Source: CBDUBH01 sp965365345 (GTDB taxonomy: Bacteria; Bacteroidota; Ignavibacteria; Ignavibacteriales; SURF-24). Taken from it: DNA of 55,280 nucleotides. Below, in pieces: positions 15,948 to 24,645 of the stretch (its first letter is position 1; each line of letters opens with the position of its first letter). Both the position numbers and the translations under genes were made by a program. The stretch covers positions 1-55,280 of the forward strand of contig CBDUBH010000010.1 of the NCBI GenBank assembly GCA_965365345.1, written 5' to 3'. The notes below the pieces were generated by a model. The model saw only the letters and a program-made list of their open reading frames with translations. It did no database searches and was not told the DNA's origin.

Positions 15948-18395
15948 ATGTTCAATCACGAAGTAAAATTCATAACAGATATAAGTTTAAATGAAGCGCG
16001 GTCATTCGGCTCATTCGTAACTTTTGAAGAATTGAAATCATCAAATCTTCATCCGGCAATATTGAAATATATTTCCGCCGAAATTGATCTGCTTATATTT
16101 GAAGACAGGCAGCGACTTTTAGAATCATCAAAGTTCGATTATACAGGCGAAGAAATAAACTCGCACTTTGAACAAATTAATCAGATCATAAAAAGATCAA
16201 AGAAATTTTCCGCCGATCAAATTGATAAACTTGTTTACAACGCGATAACATTCAACTTTAATTATTTGATACATCCTAAAAAAGCTTTACTTAAATTTAT
16301 TTACAAAGATGAATGGGTAAGAAGCACGCAGGAAGTTATTCAACTTTTAAATTATTCATATTATTACGATTTCATTAAAAAGTTTTGCGAAAAATATTTT
16401 TACAAAAAAGCTTTTCTAACAATTGATAAACAAGAATTTGAATCAACTATAGAAAAACTTGACAAAGAAATTTTCGGAAGCTACTCAAAAACCGTTACAG
16501 ATCTTGTGTTAAATTCAATGGCTGATTTTTTCAATATAGGCACGGTAAACAAAAATAAAATTCCGCTTATTGCAGTTGAACAATTTGTAGTTGAAAAAAG
16601 ATTGGCGACATACATTGAAAGATTTCAAAATGCATTTCCTAAAAATTCAAAAATGCTTTATCAGATTGATGATCTGCGCAAAATACTTTACACACCGCTC
16701 CCGAAAGATGCTGATCATACCGAAGAAGAATTGCGAAATACAATTTTAAATTTAGAATCTGAAATTGATATTGATTTTAAAACGCCAAAAATAAACTCCG
16801 GTGAAGAAGAAAAAGATTTACCTGCTAAAAAGATAATCTCGAAAAATGATTTTGATGAGGAAAATATTATCGATGATGAAGATATTGAAAGATCGGAAAA
16901 TATTTCACAGGAATTACCAAAACTTAAATCCGAAGAAAAACTAATTGATAATATTGAAGAAGATAAATTCCGGAAAGAAAAAGAACCTGTAGAAAATGAA
17001 AAAGAAGTTTTGATCACAAAATTTGAAGAGGATGTTAAAAGCATTGAAAATATTGATCAGAATGAAGATGAACAAATTCAGGAAAGTGAAAATGCTGAAA
17101 ATCATGTTGAGGAAAATTTAGAAAGTTCTGAAAATGAAATTGAAAACACTCAGGAAAATATAGAAGATCAAAATTTACAAAATGAAGATGAAATTCCGCC
17201 GCAACTTGAAAAGAAACAAATTCAGGAACTTGAATGGCGCAGCGATGAAGATGATGATTTTATTATTCTCGGAGAAGAAGAAGCTTACGTTGATACTGAA
17301 AACATTGACTTAAACGAAGTTGACGAAAAAAATCTTTTACGCGAAGATGAAAATTTCGAAATAGAAATAAATGAAGATGAAGTGGAAAAAGAAAAAGTAA
17401 CTAAACAAAATTCCGGAGAAAAAGTTGAAGAAGAAAATGTTGAGTTGAACGAAACCAATGAAATCATTGATCAAAATGATTCTCCCGAAAATATAATTAA
17501 AGAAAAACCGGAAGAAGAAATTTTGAATGAAGAAATATCAGATGAAAAAAAATCGTATGAAGAAAATGTTCCGGAAGAAATTAATAATGAAGCAAATAGT
17601 AGCGAAGAAACAATTCCTGCTGAAATTATTGATAAAAATGAAATTGCGAGCGAGCCTGTAAATATTGATCAAAATGATGTTCAAGCTGAAGAATTGGAAA
17701 TTAACGATGAAGGAATAATTTCCGGTGAAATTATTTTAGCCGGTGAAAATGATGAAGAAGAGATAGAATTAATTGAAAATCAAAATGTAGAAGAACGCGA
17801 AACAATTCAAATTGAACTTGACGAAATTGAAAATGATAGTTTTGAATTGGAAGAAGTTGAAGATGATTCCGATATTGAAATTAAAGAAGATATTTCCGAA
17901 GATGAACTGATGAGCGAATTTCTTCCCGTTAATGATGACGAAGAAGAAGATTCCGAAGCGGAAGATTTTCAGCCTGAAAAAGAAATTGATGAAGAAAAAA
18001 TTCCTGCCAAAAAACAGGAGTTCGAAAAGATCGAAATTTATTTTGAAGATGAGGACGAAGATAAATTTGAAGATGAAAAAATTTCTGAGCCGGAAAATAA
18101 ATTAGATGAATCAAAACCTGAAATTGAAAAGCCGCGCAAGCAGATTCAGGATGATGAAAAAGATATCTTTTCGTTTTTCAGCGATAAAGAATTGCAAATT
18201 GTGCTTGATGGAATTTTTGCAAGTGATGCCGAAGATTTCGCTTTAACTATTGATACTTTGGCAGCATCGGAAAATTATGATGAAGCATTAACGGTTTTGC
18301 ACGCGCTTTTCAAATCCTATAGAATTAGACCATCTTCAAAAGAAGCGCAGATTTTAACAAAAGTAGTTACTGAATTTTATAACCAAAGCGAATAA
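15948..18395 (+). CDS. Very acidic 815-residue protein of unknown function upstream of obg
   Basis: No signal peptide or membrane helix, so probably cytoplasmic. Residues 1-280 look folded and mixed in charge. Residues about 285-725 are a low-complexity Glu/Asp/Asn/Ile-rich stretch (for example EEENVELNETNE), presumably disordered and strongly negative. The last 70 residues form a second compact helical domain (IFSFFSDKELQIVLDGIF ... AEDFALTIDTL). I do not recognise either domain. It ends five bases before obg, so the two are almost certainly co-transcribed, which hints at a link to ribosome assembly or stringent control. An acidic linker could mimic nucleic acid or bind basic ribosomal proteins; that is speculation. 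Confidence 0.8.
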   Translation: MFNHEVKFITDISLNEARSFGSFVTFEELKSSNLHPAILKYISAEIDLLIFEDRQRLLESSKFDYTGEEINSHFEQINQIIKRSKKFSADQIDKLVYNAITFNFNYLIHPKKALLKFIYKDEWVRSTQEVIQLLNYSYYYDFIKKFCEKYFYKKAFLTIDKQEFESTIEKLDKEIFGSYSKTVTDLVLNSMADFFNIGTVNKNKIPLIAVEQFVVEKRLATYIERFQNAFPKNSKMLYQIDDLRKILYTPLPKDADHTEEELRNTILNLESEIDIDFKTPKINSGEEEKDLPAKKIISKNDFDEENIIDDEDIERSENISQELPKLKSEEKLIDNIEEDKFRKEKEPVENEKEVLITKFEEDVKSIENIDQNEDEQIQESENAENHVEENLESSENEIENTQENIEDQNLQNEDEIPPQLEKKQIQELEWRSDEDDDFIILGEEEAYVDTENIDLNEVDEKNLLREDENFEIEINEDEVEKEKVTKQNSGEKVEEENVELNETNEIIDQNDSPENIIKEKPEEEILNEEISDEKKSYEENVPEEINNEANSSEETIPAEIIDKNEIASEPVNIDQNDVQAEELEINDEGIISGEIILAGENDEEEIELIENQNVEERETIQIELDEIENDSFELEEVEDDSDIEIKEDISEDELMSEFLPVNDDEEEDSEAEDFQPEKEIDEEKIPAKKQEFEKIEIYFEDEDEDKFEDEKISEPENKLDESKPEIEKPRKQIQDDEKDIFSFFSDKELQIVLDGIFASDAEDFALTIDTLAASENYDEALTVLHALFKSYRIRPSSKEAQILTKVVTEFYNQSE

Positions 18396-18400
18396 AAATT

Positions 18401-19387
18401 ATGTTTATTGATTATGCTGAGATTTATGTTAAAGCAGGCGACGGCGGAAGCGGTGCGGTTGCTTTCAGAAGAGAAAAATATGTTCCGAAAGGCGGTCCTG
18501 CAGGCGGCGATGGCGGAAAAGGCGGCGATGTTATTTTTGAAGCACATCACAATTTACACACTCTGCTCGATTTTCAATATAAAAGAAAATATGTTGCTGA
18601 AGATGGTGAAAAAGGCGGATCATCTTTAAAAGATGGGAAATACGGACAAGATGTTGTTATCAAAGTCCCGGTTGGAACAATAATAAAAGATAAGGAAACC
18701 GGTGTAACTATTGCAGATCTTGATACTGATGGCAAATCTTTTACGATTGTAAAAGGCGGAAAAGGCGGAAGAGGCAATAGTAAATTTGCAACTGCTACTC
18801 AGCAAACACCAAGATTTGCCGAACCCGGAATTCCCGGTGGTGAAAAGTATATCACCTTAGAATTAAAATTGATTGCTGATATCGGATTGGTCGGTTTTCC
18901 AAACGCGGGAAAATCAACTTTGATCTCTGTAATTTCTTCTGCAAAACCTAAAATTGCGGATTATCCTTTTACAACTTTGGAGCCGAATTTAGGAATCGTT
19001 CGTTATAAAGATTATCAAAGTTTTGTTGTTGCGGATATTCCCGGAATTATTGAAGGCGCGCACGAAGGCAAAGGACTTGGAATTAAATTTTTACGCCACA
19101 TTGAACGCACGGGAATTTTACTTTTCTTAATTGATGTTACTTCTGAAAATTATCAAAGCGATTATAACACTTTGTTAAATGAACTTGAACAGTACAGCGA
19201 AATTTTAGCAAAAAAGAAAAAGATTGTAGCACTTTCCAAAGCCGATATTCTTGAAAAAGATGAGTTGAAAAAATTGAAAAAAGTTAAATTGAAAAATTAT
19301 GACGGAAAGGTTCATGTATTTTCATCAGCATCAAAATATGGTTTGGATGAACTTTTAGACACATTATGGTCGAAACTAAACGAATAG
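18401..19387 (+). CDS. obg: Ribosome-assembly GTPase Obg
   Basis: A 328-residue GTPase required for late 50S assembly and linked to ppGpp signalling. The glycine-rich Obg fold (about 1-157) is clear in KAGDGGSGAVAFRREK and GGPAGGDGGKGGDV. The G domain follows with G1 GFPNAGKST, G2 PFTTLEPN, G3 DIPGIIEGA, G4 SKAD and G5 SSASKYG. It lacks the extra C-terminal OCT domain found in some Gram-positives, as is usual outside them. Its last 22 bases overlap the start of the permease gene. Confidence 0.97.
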   Translation: MFIDYAEIYVKAGDGGSGAVAFRREKYVPKGGPAGGDGGKGGDVIFEAHHNLHTLLDFQYKRKYVAEDGEKGGSSLKDGKYGQDVVIKVPVGTIIKDKETGVTIADLDTDGKSFTIVKGGKGGRGNSKFATATQQTPRFAEPGIPGGEKYITLELKLIADIGLVGFPNAGKSTLISVISSAKPKIADYPFTTLEPNLGIVRYKDYQSFVVADIPGIIEGAHEGKGLGIKFLRHIERTGILLFLIDVTSENYQSDYNTLLNELEQYSEILAKKKKIVALSKADILEKDELKKLKKVKLKNYDGKVHVFSSASKYGLDELLDTLWSKLNE

Positions 19388-20373
19388 AATTTTCCGCTTA
19401 TATTTTCAAACTCGGCTTTATGCTGTTGTTTACTTTTGCCGCCGCAATTTTAAGTTTAACGGTCGGATCGGTAAACATTTCATTTGGCGAACTTTTTGAA
19501 ATTCTTTTGGGAAATAATTCTGCAAGTTCAAATGCGCAAATAATTTGGGAAGTTAGATTACCGAGGACTTTGCTTGCGATTGCAGTCGGCGGCGGACTTT
19601 CAGTTTCGGGCGCGGTGTTTCAGGCAATTTTAATGAATCCGCTTGCCGAGCCTTACATTTTAGGAATTTCGAGCGGCGCGGCATTCGGTACAATAATTTC
19701 GCTTTTGCTCGGAGTCGGATTTTTACTTTCGCAAGTTTTTTCTTTTACCGGAGCATTTTTAGTAATACTATTGGTCTTTTTACTCGGAAGGAGATTCGGC
19801 GAGCTTGAACCGAATATGCTTTTACTTTCCGGCGTAATGGTAGGTGCGTTTTTTTCAGCGGCAATTTTAACAGGAACTTCCTTTCTGAATGAATCTTTGC
19901 GTTCCGCAGTATTTTGGCTGATGGGGCATTTATCTTTGGCTGAAAGAAAATCAACTTATTTTATATTTGCTGTATCCGCTGTGATTTCGTTACTGCTTTC
20001 CTTAAACTCTCAAAAATATAATGTGCTTTCGCTCGGATCTGAAACAGCAAAGTATTTGGGAATAAACACATCATTTCTTAAAAATTATACTTATGTTCTG
20101 GCGAGCATTTTGATTGGCGCAATAGTTTCGGTTAGCGGAATAATCGGCTTTGTGGGATTGCTGATTCCTCATGTTTGCAGAATGATTTTCGGAGTTGATA
20201 ACAGAATTATAATTCCCGCTTCATTTTTTATAGGAGCTGCATATTTAACTTTTGCCGATAGCATTGCGCGGACAATCATCGCACCTTCTGAATTGCCTGT
20301 CGGGGCAATTACCGCACTTTTAGGCGCACCTGTTTTTGTTTATTTATTGAGAAAAAGATTTAGAACGGTTTGA
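19366..20373 (+). CDS. FecCD/BtuC-type ABC transporter permease
   Basis: A 335-residue inner-membrane permease with about ten helices, of the family importing iron-siderophores, haem or cobalamin. Typical motifs are IWEVRLPRTLLAIAVGGGLS, SGAVFQAILMNPLAEPYILG, GFVGLLIPHVCR and the C-terminal PVGAITALLGAPVFVYLLRK. It overlaps obg by 22 bases and is probably expressed with it. No ATPase or binding-protein gene is adjacent, so its partners must be encoded elsewhere. The substrate is undetermined. Confidence 0.92.
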   Translation: MVETKRIEFSAYIFKLGFMLLFTFAAAILSLTVGSVNISFGELFEILLGNNSASSNAQIIWEVRLPRTLLAIAVGGGLSVSGAVFQAILMNPLAEPYILGISSGAAFGTIISLLLGVGFLLSQVFSFTGAFLVILLVFLLGRRFGELEPNMLLLSGVMVGAFFSAAILTGTSFLNESLRSAVFWLMGHLSLAERKSTYFIFAVSAVISLLLSLNSQKYNVLSLGSETAKYLGINTSFLKNYTYVLASILIGAIVSVSGIIGFVGLLIPHVCRMIFGVDNRIIIPASFFIGAAYLTFADSIARTIIAPSELPVGAITALLGAPVFVYLLRKRFRTV

Positions 20374-20416
20374 ATAGTGAATGAAATGAAGTTTTAATCA
20401 AAATATAATTAGAATT

Positions 20417-20797
20417 ATGTTTTTAAATAGGAAAAATATATTGTCGTTATTGATTATTTTAATCCCAACTTATACACTAATAAGTCAGGAAATAAATAAT
20501 TGTAATGATTCAGTTCAAATTATTGAGATTAAAGAATATTATGATGGAAAAGGAGCAATTTTTCCTGCTAGCACATATTATTTCCCAAAAGTGTCTAAAT
20601 TAAAAGAAAAATTTACTCCAAAACTTGAAGAAGTAATTTATGCTGAAAAATTAATATATGATGAAATAGAACATATATCCGGAGAAGATCAACACTATGC
20701 AAAAGAAATGACGGAAAAATTACGAAAAAAATACTATAGACAATACTTTGGATATATTGAACCTGATGGATCTAAAATAATAATAAACATTATATGA
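20417..20797 (+). CDS. Small exported protein, N-terminal part of a probable split gene
   Basis: A 126-residue protein with a hydrophobic leader (LSLLIILIPTYTLISQ) followed by a basic-acidic mixed domain ending FGYIEPDGSKIIINII. The TGA at 20795-20797 overlaps an ATG of a second frame that continues with a compatible sequence. The pattern, with 'Y.D..G.K.I.IN' followed in the next frame by a Trp-rich end, resembles small Bacteroidota hypothetical proteins normally encoded as one ORF. This is either a frameshifted single gene or a coupled pair. No function is known. Confidence 0.55.
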   Translation: MFLNRKNILSLLIILIPTYTLISQEINNCNDSVQIIEIKEYYDGKGAIFPASTYYFPKVSKLKEKFTPKLEEVIYAEKLIYDEIEHISGEDQHYAKEMTEKLRKKYYRQYFGYIEPDGSKIIINII

Positions 20798-20967
20798 ATA
20801 TGGAAGATGCTCCAGAATTGTATAAAAATTGGCAAAAAGAATTTGAATTTACAATTACGGAAGATCCTTATTCTATAGATACACATCATTATCATTCAAG
20901 AATAATAGGGATTAATATATCGAAATCGTTAAGATATGATAGTAAATATAAGTTGAACTGGAATTAA
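20794..20967 (+). pseudogene. Second half of the split small gene (57 aa, -1 frame)
   Basis: A 57-codon frame beginning in an ATGA overlap with the preceding gene (MNMEDAPELYKNWQKEF...) and ending ...KYKLNWN. It contains a polar segment and no signal of its own, so on its own it makes little sense as a protein. Read as the continuation of the upstream frame it gives one exported protein of about 180 residues. A one-base change near 20790 would join them. Programmed frameshifting is less likely, because no classical slippery heptamer is evident. Confidence 0.45.
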
Positions 20968-21049
20968 CTTTAAAGATATTTTTTATTTGAAATCCTTAAT
21001 ATTCTACTTTAGTAAATATTTATTCCCAAATTAATTCTGAATTTAATGC

Positions 21050-21081
21050 TTGAATTTTGAAAATTTCATTTCTATATTTGT
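21050..21081 (+). promoter_or_regulatory. Bacteroidota-type promoter for tRNA-Met and secG
   Basis: TTG (21050-21052), 21 bases, then TATATTTG (21074-21081) matches the Bacteroidota sigma-A consensus TTG / TAnnTTTG. The tRNA begins about 17 bases beyond the expected start. No terminator separates the tRNA from secG, so this promoter probably serves both. Confidence 0.65.
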
Positions 21082-21102
21082 AGTCTAATTATTTTGTGTT
21101 TG

Positions 21103-21179
21103 GCGGGGTAGCTCAGTAGGTTAGAGCAACGGAATCATAATCCGTGTGTCGGGGGTTCGAATCCCTCCCCCGCTACCAA
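21103..21179 (+). tRNA. tRNA-Met (anticodon CAT)
   Basis: A full 77-base cloverleaf with encoded CCA. Acceptor GGCGGGG pairs with CCCCGCT, with a G-U pair at the end. The D-arm is GCTC/GAGC, the anticodon arm ACGGA-ATCATAA-TCCGT with CAT at 34-36, and the T-arm GGGGG-TTCGAAT-CCCTC. It lacks the three G-C anticodon-stem pairs and the C1-A72 mismatch of initiators, so it is an elongator Met tRNA. A CAT tRNA modified to read Ile AUA cannot be fully excluded. Confidence 0.95.
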
Positions 21180-21195
21180 TTTTGGAGATTATTAA

Positions 21196-21534
21196 ATGTA
21201 TACATTATTAGTTTTATTAACAGTTATTATTGCAATAATTTTAATTATAGCAGTTTTGCTTCAGGCAGGAAAAGGAGCAGGATTAGCAGGCGGAACTTTC
21301 GGCGGATCAGGTAATTTCGGAACAATGTTTGGTACAAGAAGAACCGCAGATTTTCTTAGCATTGCTACCTGGTGGCTTGCAGGCATTATGGTTGCGTTAA
21401 CTTTGCTTACAAATATTTTCTTTTTGCCGGGCGGACAAAGAGAAGAAAGAAGAAGCGTAATTGATTCAGGAAGACAGCAGCAAACTGCGCCTCAACAAAT
21501 TCCTCAAGCACCTCAACAACAGCCGCAACAATAA
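21196..21534 (+). CDS. secG: Protein-export membrane protein SecG
   Basis: A 112-residue component of the SecYEG translocon. Two membrane helices frame the family motif: LLVLLTVIIAIILIIAVLLQ, then GKGAGLAGGTFGGSG-NFGTMFGTRRTADFL, then the second helix. The Gln/Pro-rich tail (QQQTAPQQIPQAPQQ) is a common variable end. It starts 16 bases after the tRNA CCA, behind ttggaga, and a strong terminator follows. Confidence 0.95.
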   Translation: MYTLLVLLTVIIAIILIIAVLLQAGKGAGLAGGTFGGSGNFGTMFGTRRTADFLSIATWWLAGIMVALTLLTNIFFLPGGQREERRSVIDSGRQQQTAPQQIPQAPQQQPQQ

Positions 21535-21555
21535 TTTTAATATAGATTTTAATAG

Positions 21556-21586
21556 AAAAGCCCCGATTTTATCGGGGCTTTTTTTT
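21556..21586 (+). terminator. Terminator of the tRNA-Met/secG unit
   Basis: The hairpin AAAAGCCCCGAT-TTT-ATCGGGGCTTTT is followed by a run of T, 21 bases after the secG stop. Confidence 0.93.
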
Positions 21587-21748
21587 GATATTTTCTGATT
21601 TCATATTTTTTAAAAATGTTATCTCAAAAAATCTGATAAAATAAAATCTAGATTTGTTTTAATGACTTAAATTCCGGTTAAGTATAAAAGCGATTTATTA
21701 TTGAAAATTATGAATGATGTTTCTAAAAATTTGAAAGATTTTTTACAA

Positions 21749-23149
21749 TTAATTTTTCATAATTGCCATTATAATTCTATCCTGCAGATTTTTATAAAAT
21801 GATGCTCGGCCTCGACTGTATTCAAAAATAATGCTTACAATAAGGTCATCGCCCTCGGCAGATTTTACATATCCTGAAAGTGCAATTACATCACGCAAAG
21901 TTCCGGTTTTACCGTGCAAATTATTTTCTGCACGAGTGCCGATCAATCTTCCGCGTAAAGTTCCATCAACACCCGCAATTGCAAGTGAATTATAATAATC
22001 CTGAAATAAAAGCGGATTCAAATACATTTTTTCCAAAAGGGAAACGACCGAACTAACAGTTATTAAATTGAAATGCGAAATTCCCGATCCGTCAACTAAA
22101 GCAATTTCATCAGTTTCAATTTCATTTTCCGCTAGAAAACCGTTTACTGCCTGCGCAGAGTAAAATGCATTTCCTTCGGAATTACTGTGAACCGCACCCA
22201 AAATTTTGAATAGGCATTCAGCCAAAAAATTATCGCTGTTCTTGTTTATCAAATTTGATAAATATTGAAGCGTAATAAATTGATTCCCAAGTTCAAGCAC
22301 ATTTTCCGGAGTTTTACCTTTTGCCGGAGTTCCATAAACTGAAATTCCGCCGGCGATCAATTTTTGTCGCAAAACATTTGCAATAAAATATGCAGGATTT
22401 GCAATATCAACAGTAGCAGTTGAAGTACTTCTTCTTCTTACTGATCCTCCCAAAACAAATTCATAACCATTATCAGAAACAACTTGTCTTACCGAAATTC
22501 TTCCACGTCTTTTTGAAGTGCTTACAGAATTTCTCACTTTAATATCAGCAGAATAAGGCGAAAATGAATAAGAAATTCTTCCTTTTGAATCTGCCGAAAC
22601 TCTGAAACTGATCTTATTTCTGTTGATTGATAAAGCTGAAACAGGCGGCAATTTAACCGAAGAATATTCATCAATTATCCAATCTTTTCTGTAATAAACG
22701 GAATCAAAATAAGTTTCATCGCCAATTATATTTCCCGTTACTAAAGTAATTCCCAATTTTTGGAGATCTAAAATCAAACTATCCATATTTTCTTCAGTAA
22801 AAAGCGCGTTGCCGTAACCTTTTATATAAAGATTTCCATCAATGATTCCGTCATTCAAATTATGATCATCAGAAAAAAGTTTTGTTGAAATTTTATACTG
22901 TGAGCCGAGCATTGAAAATGCGACCGCTGTAGTAAAAAGTTTTGTATTGGATGCCGGCTTGATAGGTTTCGTTATATTTTTGCTGTAAAGTGTATCCTGA
23001 CTTAAAGGATCATATATCATAATTCCGTATTTTGTGCTTGCCGGAATTTTTTGTGTAATCGAATTTATTTGTCTTGAAAGAAAATTTTTGTCAATTGAAA
23101 ATAAATTTGAGCTGGTTAGAATTAGAATTGCGATTAAAAGATTTTTCAT
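21749..23149 (-). CDS. dacB: D-alanyl-D-alanine carboxypeptidase/endopeptidase (PBP4 family, S13)
   Basis: A 466-residue periplasmic peptidoglycan hydrolase with a signal peptide (MKNLLIAILILTSSNLFS). The three penicillin-binding motifs are present: SxxK as Ser67-N-T-Lys70 in KPASNTKLFTTAV, SxN in INKNSDNFLAECL, and KTG in LHGKTGTLRDVIALSG. The long insertion between the first two motifs is typical of PBP4. It trims or cleaves peptide cross-links. It is convergent with secG and divergent from the LOG gene over a 228-base region in which I see no certain promoter. Confidence 0.95.
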   Translation of the reverse strand: MKNLLIAILILTSSNLFSIDKNFLSRQINSITQKIPASTKYGIMIYDPLSQDTLYSKNITKPIKPASNTKLFTTAVAFSMLGSQYKISTKLFSDDHNLNDGIIDGNLYIKGYGNALFTEENMDSLILDLQKLGITLVTGNIIGDETYFDSVYYRKDWIIDEYSSVKLPPVSALSINRNKISFRVSADSKGRISYSFSPYSADIKVRNSVSTSKRRGRISVRQVVSDNGYEFVLGGSVRRRSTSTATVDIANPAYFIANVLRQKLIAGGISVYGTPAKGKTPENVLELGNQFITLQYLSNLINKNSDNFLAECLFKILGAVHSNSEGNAFYSAQAVNGFLAENEIETDEIALVDGSGISHFNLITVSSVVSLLEKMYLNPLLFQDYYNSLAIAGVDGTLRGRLIGTRAENNLHGKTGTLRDVIALSGYVKSAEGDDLIVSIIFEYSRGRASFYKNLQDRIIMAIMKN

Positions 23150-23377
23150 ATTTTAAAATTAAGTTTACTTGAACACTAAAATTTTTGTTATCTAATTGTT
23201 ATATTTATTGTAAATAAAGAATTTGAAATTAAATTTATTTGCATTGCCGCAAATAATTTTTTTTCAACATAACCTATTGAAGAAATTTTTACCTGAAAAA
23301 ATCAGCTTCAAAATATATACAAAAATATTTTTAAAAATGCGTGAAATATCTTTACCTAATCTTTTGGGAAACGGAAA

Positions 23378-24220
23378 ATGAGCAAACTAAAACCTCCGCG
23401 TAAAGCATACAAAAATTTGGATTTTTTAAATTCATCTGAAGGAAGATCAATAAGAATTTTAGCCGAGTATTTTGAACCGAAAGCACGTTTTGAAAAAAAT
23501 AAAATTGTTGATACGGTAGTTTTATTCGGCAGCGCAAGATTAAAATCAAAATTTGATGCTGAAAAATATTATGAAGAGATAAAAAATCTTGATCCGAAAA
23601 ATGAGCCGGATTTTGCAAATAAACTTCGTGTAGCTCAAATGCAAGTTAAAATGTCAAAATATTATGAAGATGCGGTTGAACTTTCAAGAATGTTAACTGA
23701 ATGGTCTTTAAATTTACCGACTGAAGGGAACAGGTTTATTGTTTGCAGCGGCGGTGGTCCGGGAATTATGGAAGCGGCAAATAAAGGCGCAAAAAAAGCC
23801 GGAGGCTATTCTGTCGGCTTAAATATCAGTTTACCGTTTGAACAATTTGTAAATGAATATGTAACTCCTGAATTAAGTTTTGAATTTCATTACTTTTTTA
23901 TGCGCAAATTCTGGTTTGTATATTTGGCAAAAGCGTTGATAGTTTTTCCGGGCGGATTCGGTACTTTGGATGAACTGATGGAAGTTTTAACTTTAGCGCA
24001 AACCGGAAAAATACGGAAGCAAATTAAGACGATCATTTACGGCGAAAAATATTGGAAAACAATTATCAATTTTGATGCTTTGGTTGATCATGGAGTTATA
24101 AGTCCCGAGGATTTCAACTTATTTGAGTTTTGCAATACTCCGGAAGAAGCGTTCAAATCAATTTGCGATCATTTTCAAAAATATTATTTAAACAGGAAAA
24201 AGCCGCAAATCAGTTTATAA
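23378..24220 (+). CDS. LOG-family nucleotide 5'-monophosphate nucleosidase-like protein
   Basis: A 280-residue cytoplasmic Rossmann-like protein of the LOG family (often labelled lysine decarboxylase). Family signatures are VVLFGSARLKSK, CSGGGPGIMEAANKGAKKAGG and VFPGGFGTLDELMEVLTLAQTGK. The PGGxGTxxE motif binds the nucleotide phosphate and carries the catalytic Glu. Members release the base from nucleoside monophosphates, including cytokinin precursors. The N-terminal 75 residues are longer than in minimal LOG proteins. It is probably monocistronic. Confidence 0.92.
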   Translation: MSKLKPPRKAYKNLDFLNSSEGRSIRILAEYFEPKARFEKNKIVDTVVLFGSARLKSKFDAEKYYEEIKNLDPKNEPDFANKLRVAQMQVKMSKYYEDAVELSRMLTEWSLNLPTEGNRFIVCSGGGPGIMEAANKGAKKAGGYSVGLNISLPFEQFVNEYVTPELSFEFHYFFMRKFWFVYLAKALIVFPGGFGTLDELMEVLTLAQTGKIRKQIKTIIYGEKYWKTIINFDALVDHGVISPEDFNLFEFCNTPEEAFKSICDHFQKYYLNRKKPQISL

Positions 24221-24305
24221 GATGATCAATAGGATTTTCTTGTTTAATAATTTTCTGATTAGAATTCTTACCTGTTATTATAAAATAATTTAAATAAAAA
24301 ATAAA

Positions 24306-24328
24306 AAGCCCCGATTAAATCGGGGCTT
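24306..24328 (-). terminator. Terminator of the rpsU end of the minus-strand run
   Basis: The hairpin AAGCCCCGAT/ATCGGGGCTT has a short AT loop. On the minus strand it is followed by TTTTTATTTTTTA, 43 bases after the rpsU stop. On the plus strand the tail (caacatact) is poor, so it mainly serves rpsU. Confidence 0.85.
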
Positions 24329-24371
24329 CAACATACTAATTCCTGAAACTAAAATTTGATCAAAAATAAAA

Positions 24372-24566
24372 TTAATCTCTATAGTTTCTTTCGCGATTTG
24401 CTCTTCTGGCAGCTTTTATGCGTTCCATCCTTTTTTCAATAGACGGCTTAACATAGAAAGTTCTTTTTTTAAATTCTTTAAGTACTCCGGAGCGTTCGTA
24501 TTTTTTCTTAAATCTTTTAAGAGCCTTATCAATGGATTCGTTGTCTTGTATAACGATTCCTACCAA
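24372..24566 (-). CDS. rpsU: Small ribosomal subunit protein bS21
   Basis: A 64-residue basic protein of the 30S platform (ESIDKALKRFKKKYERSGVL, FKKRTFYVKPS, then a basic tail ending RERNYRD). It lies near the 3' end of 16S rRNA. The start is TTG at 24566, five bases after AGGTGAT, and an in-frame stop just upstream excludes an earlier start. In Bacteroidota the anti-SD is sequestered by bS21, bS18 and bS6, and rpsU itself tends to keep a strong SD for feedback. The arrangement here fits that model. Confidence 0.95.
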   Translation of the reverse strand: MVGIVIQDNESIDKALKRFKKKYERSGVLKEFKKRTFYVKPSIEKRMERIKAARRANRERNYRD

Positions 24567-24571
24567 ATTAT

Positions 24572-24578
24572 ATCACCT
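24572..24578 (-). promoter_or_regulatory. Unusually strong Shine-Dalgarno of rpsU
   Basis: AGGTGAT on the minus strand is complementary to seven bases of the 16S anti-SD region and sits five bases before the TTG start. A weak start codon combined with a strong SD suggests translational control of bS21 by anti-SD availability. Confidence 0.7.
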
Positions 24579-24645
24579 GCCTTATTTTTGGTACTTTTTA
24601 GTAAGTTAATAACAAATTTATTTTAATTTCTTTTTTATCTTAATT

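Noticed and set aside
16715..17044. 109-codon minus-strand Ser/Phe-rich ORF
   Set aside because: It is the antisense reading of the Glu/Asp-rich codons of the acidic protein.
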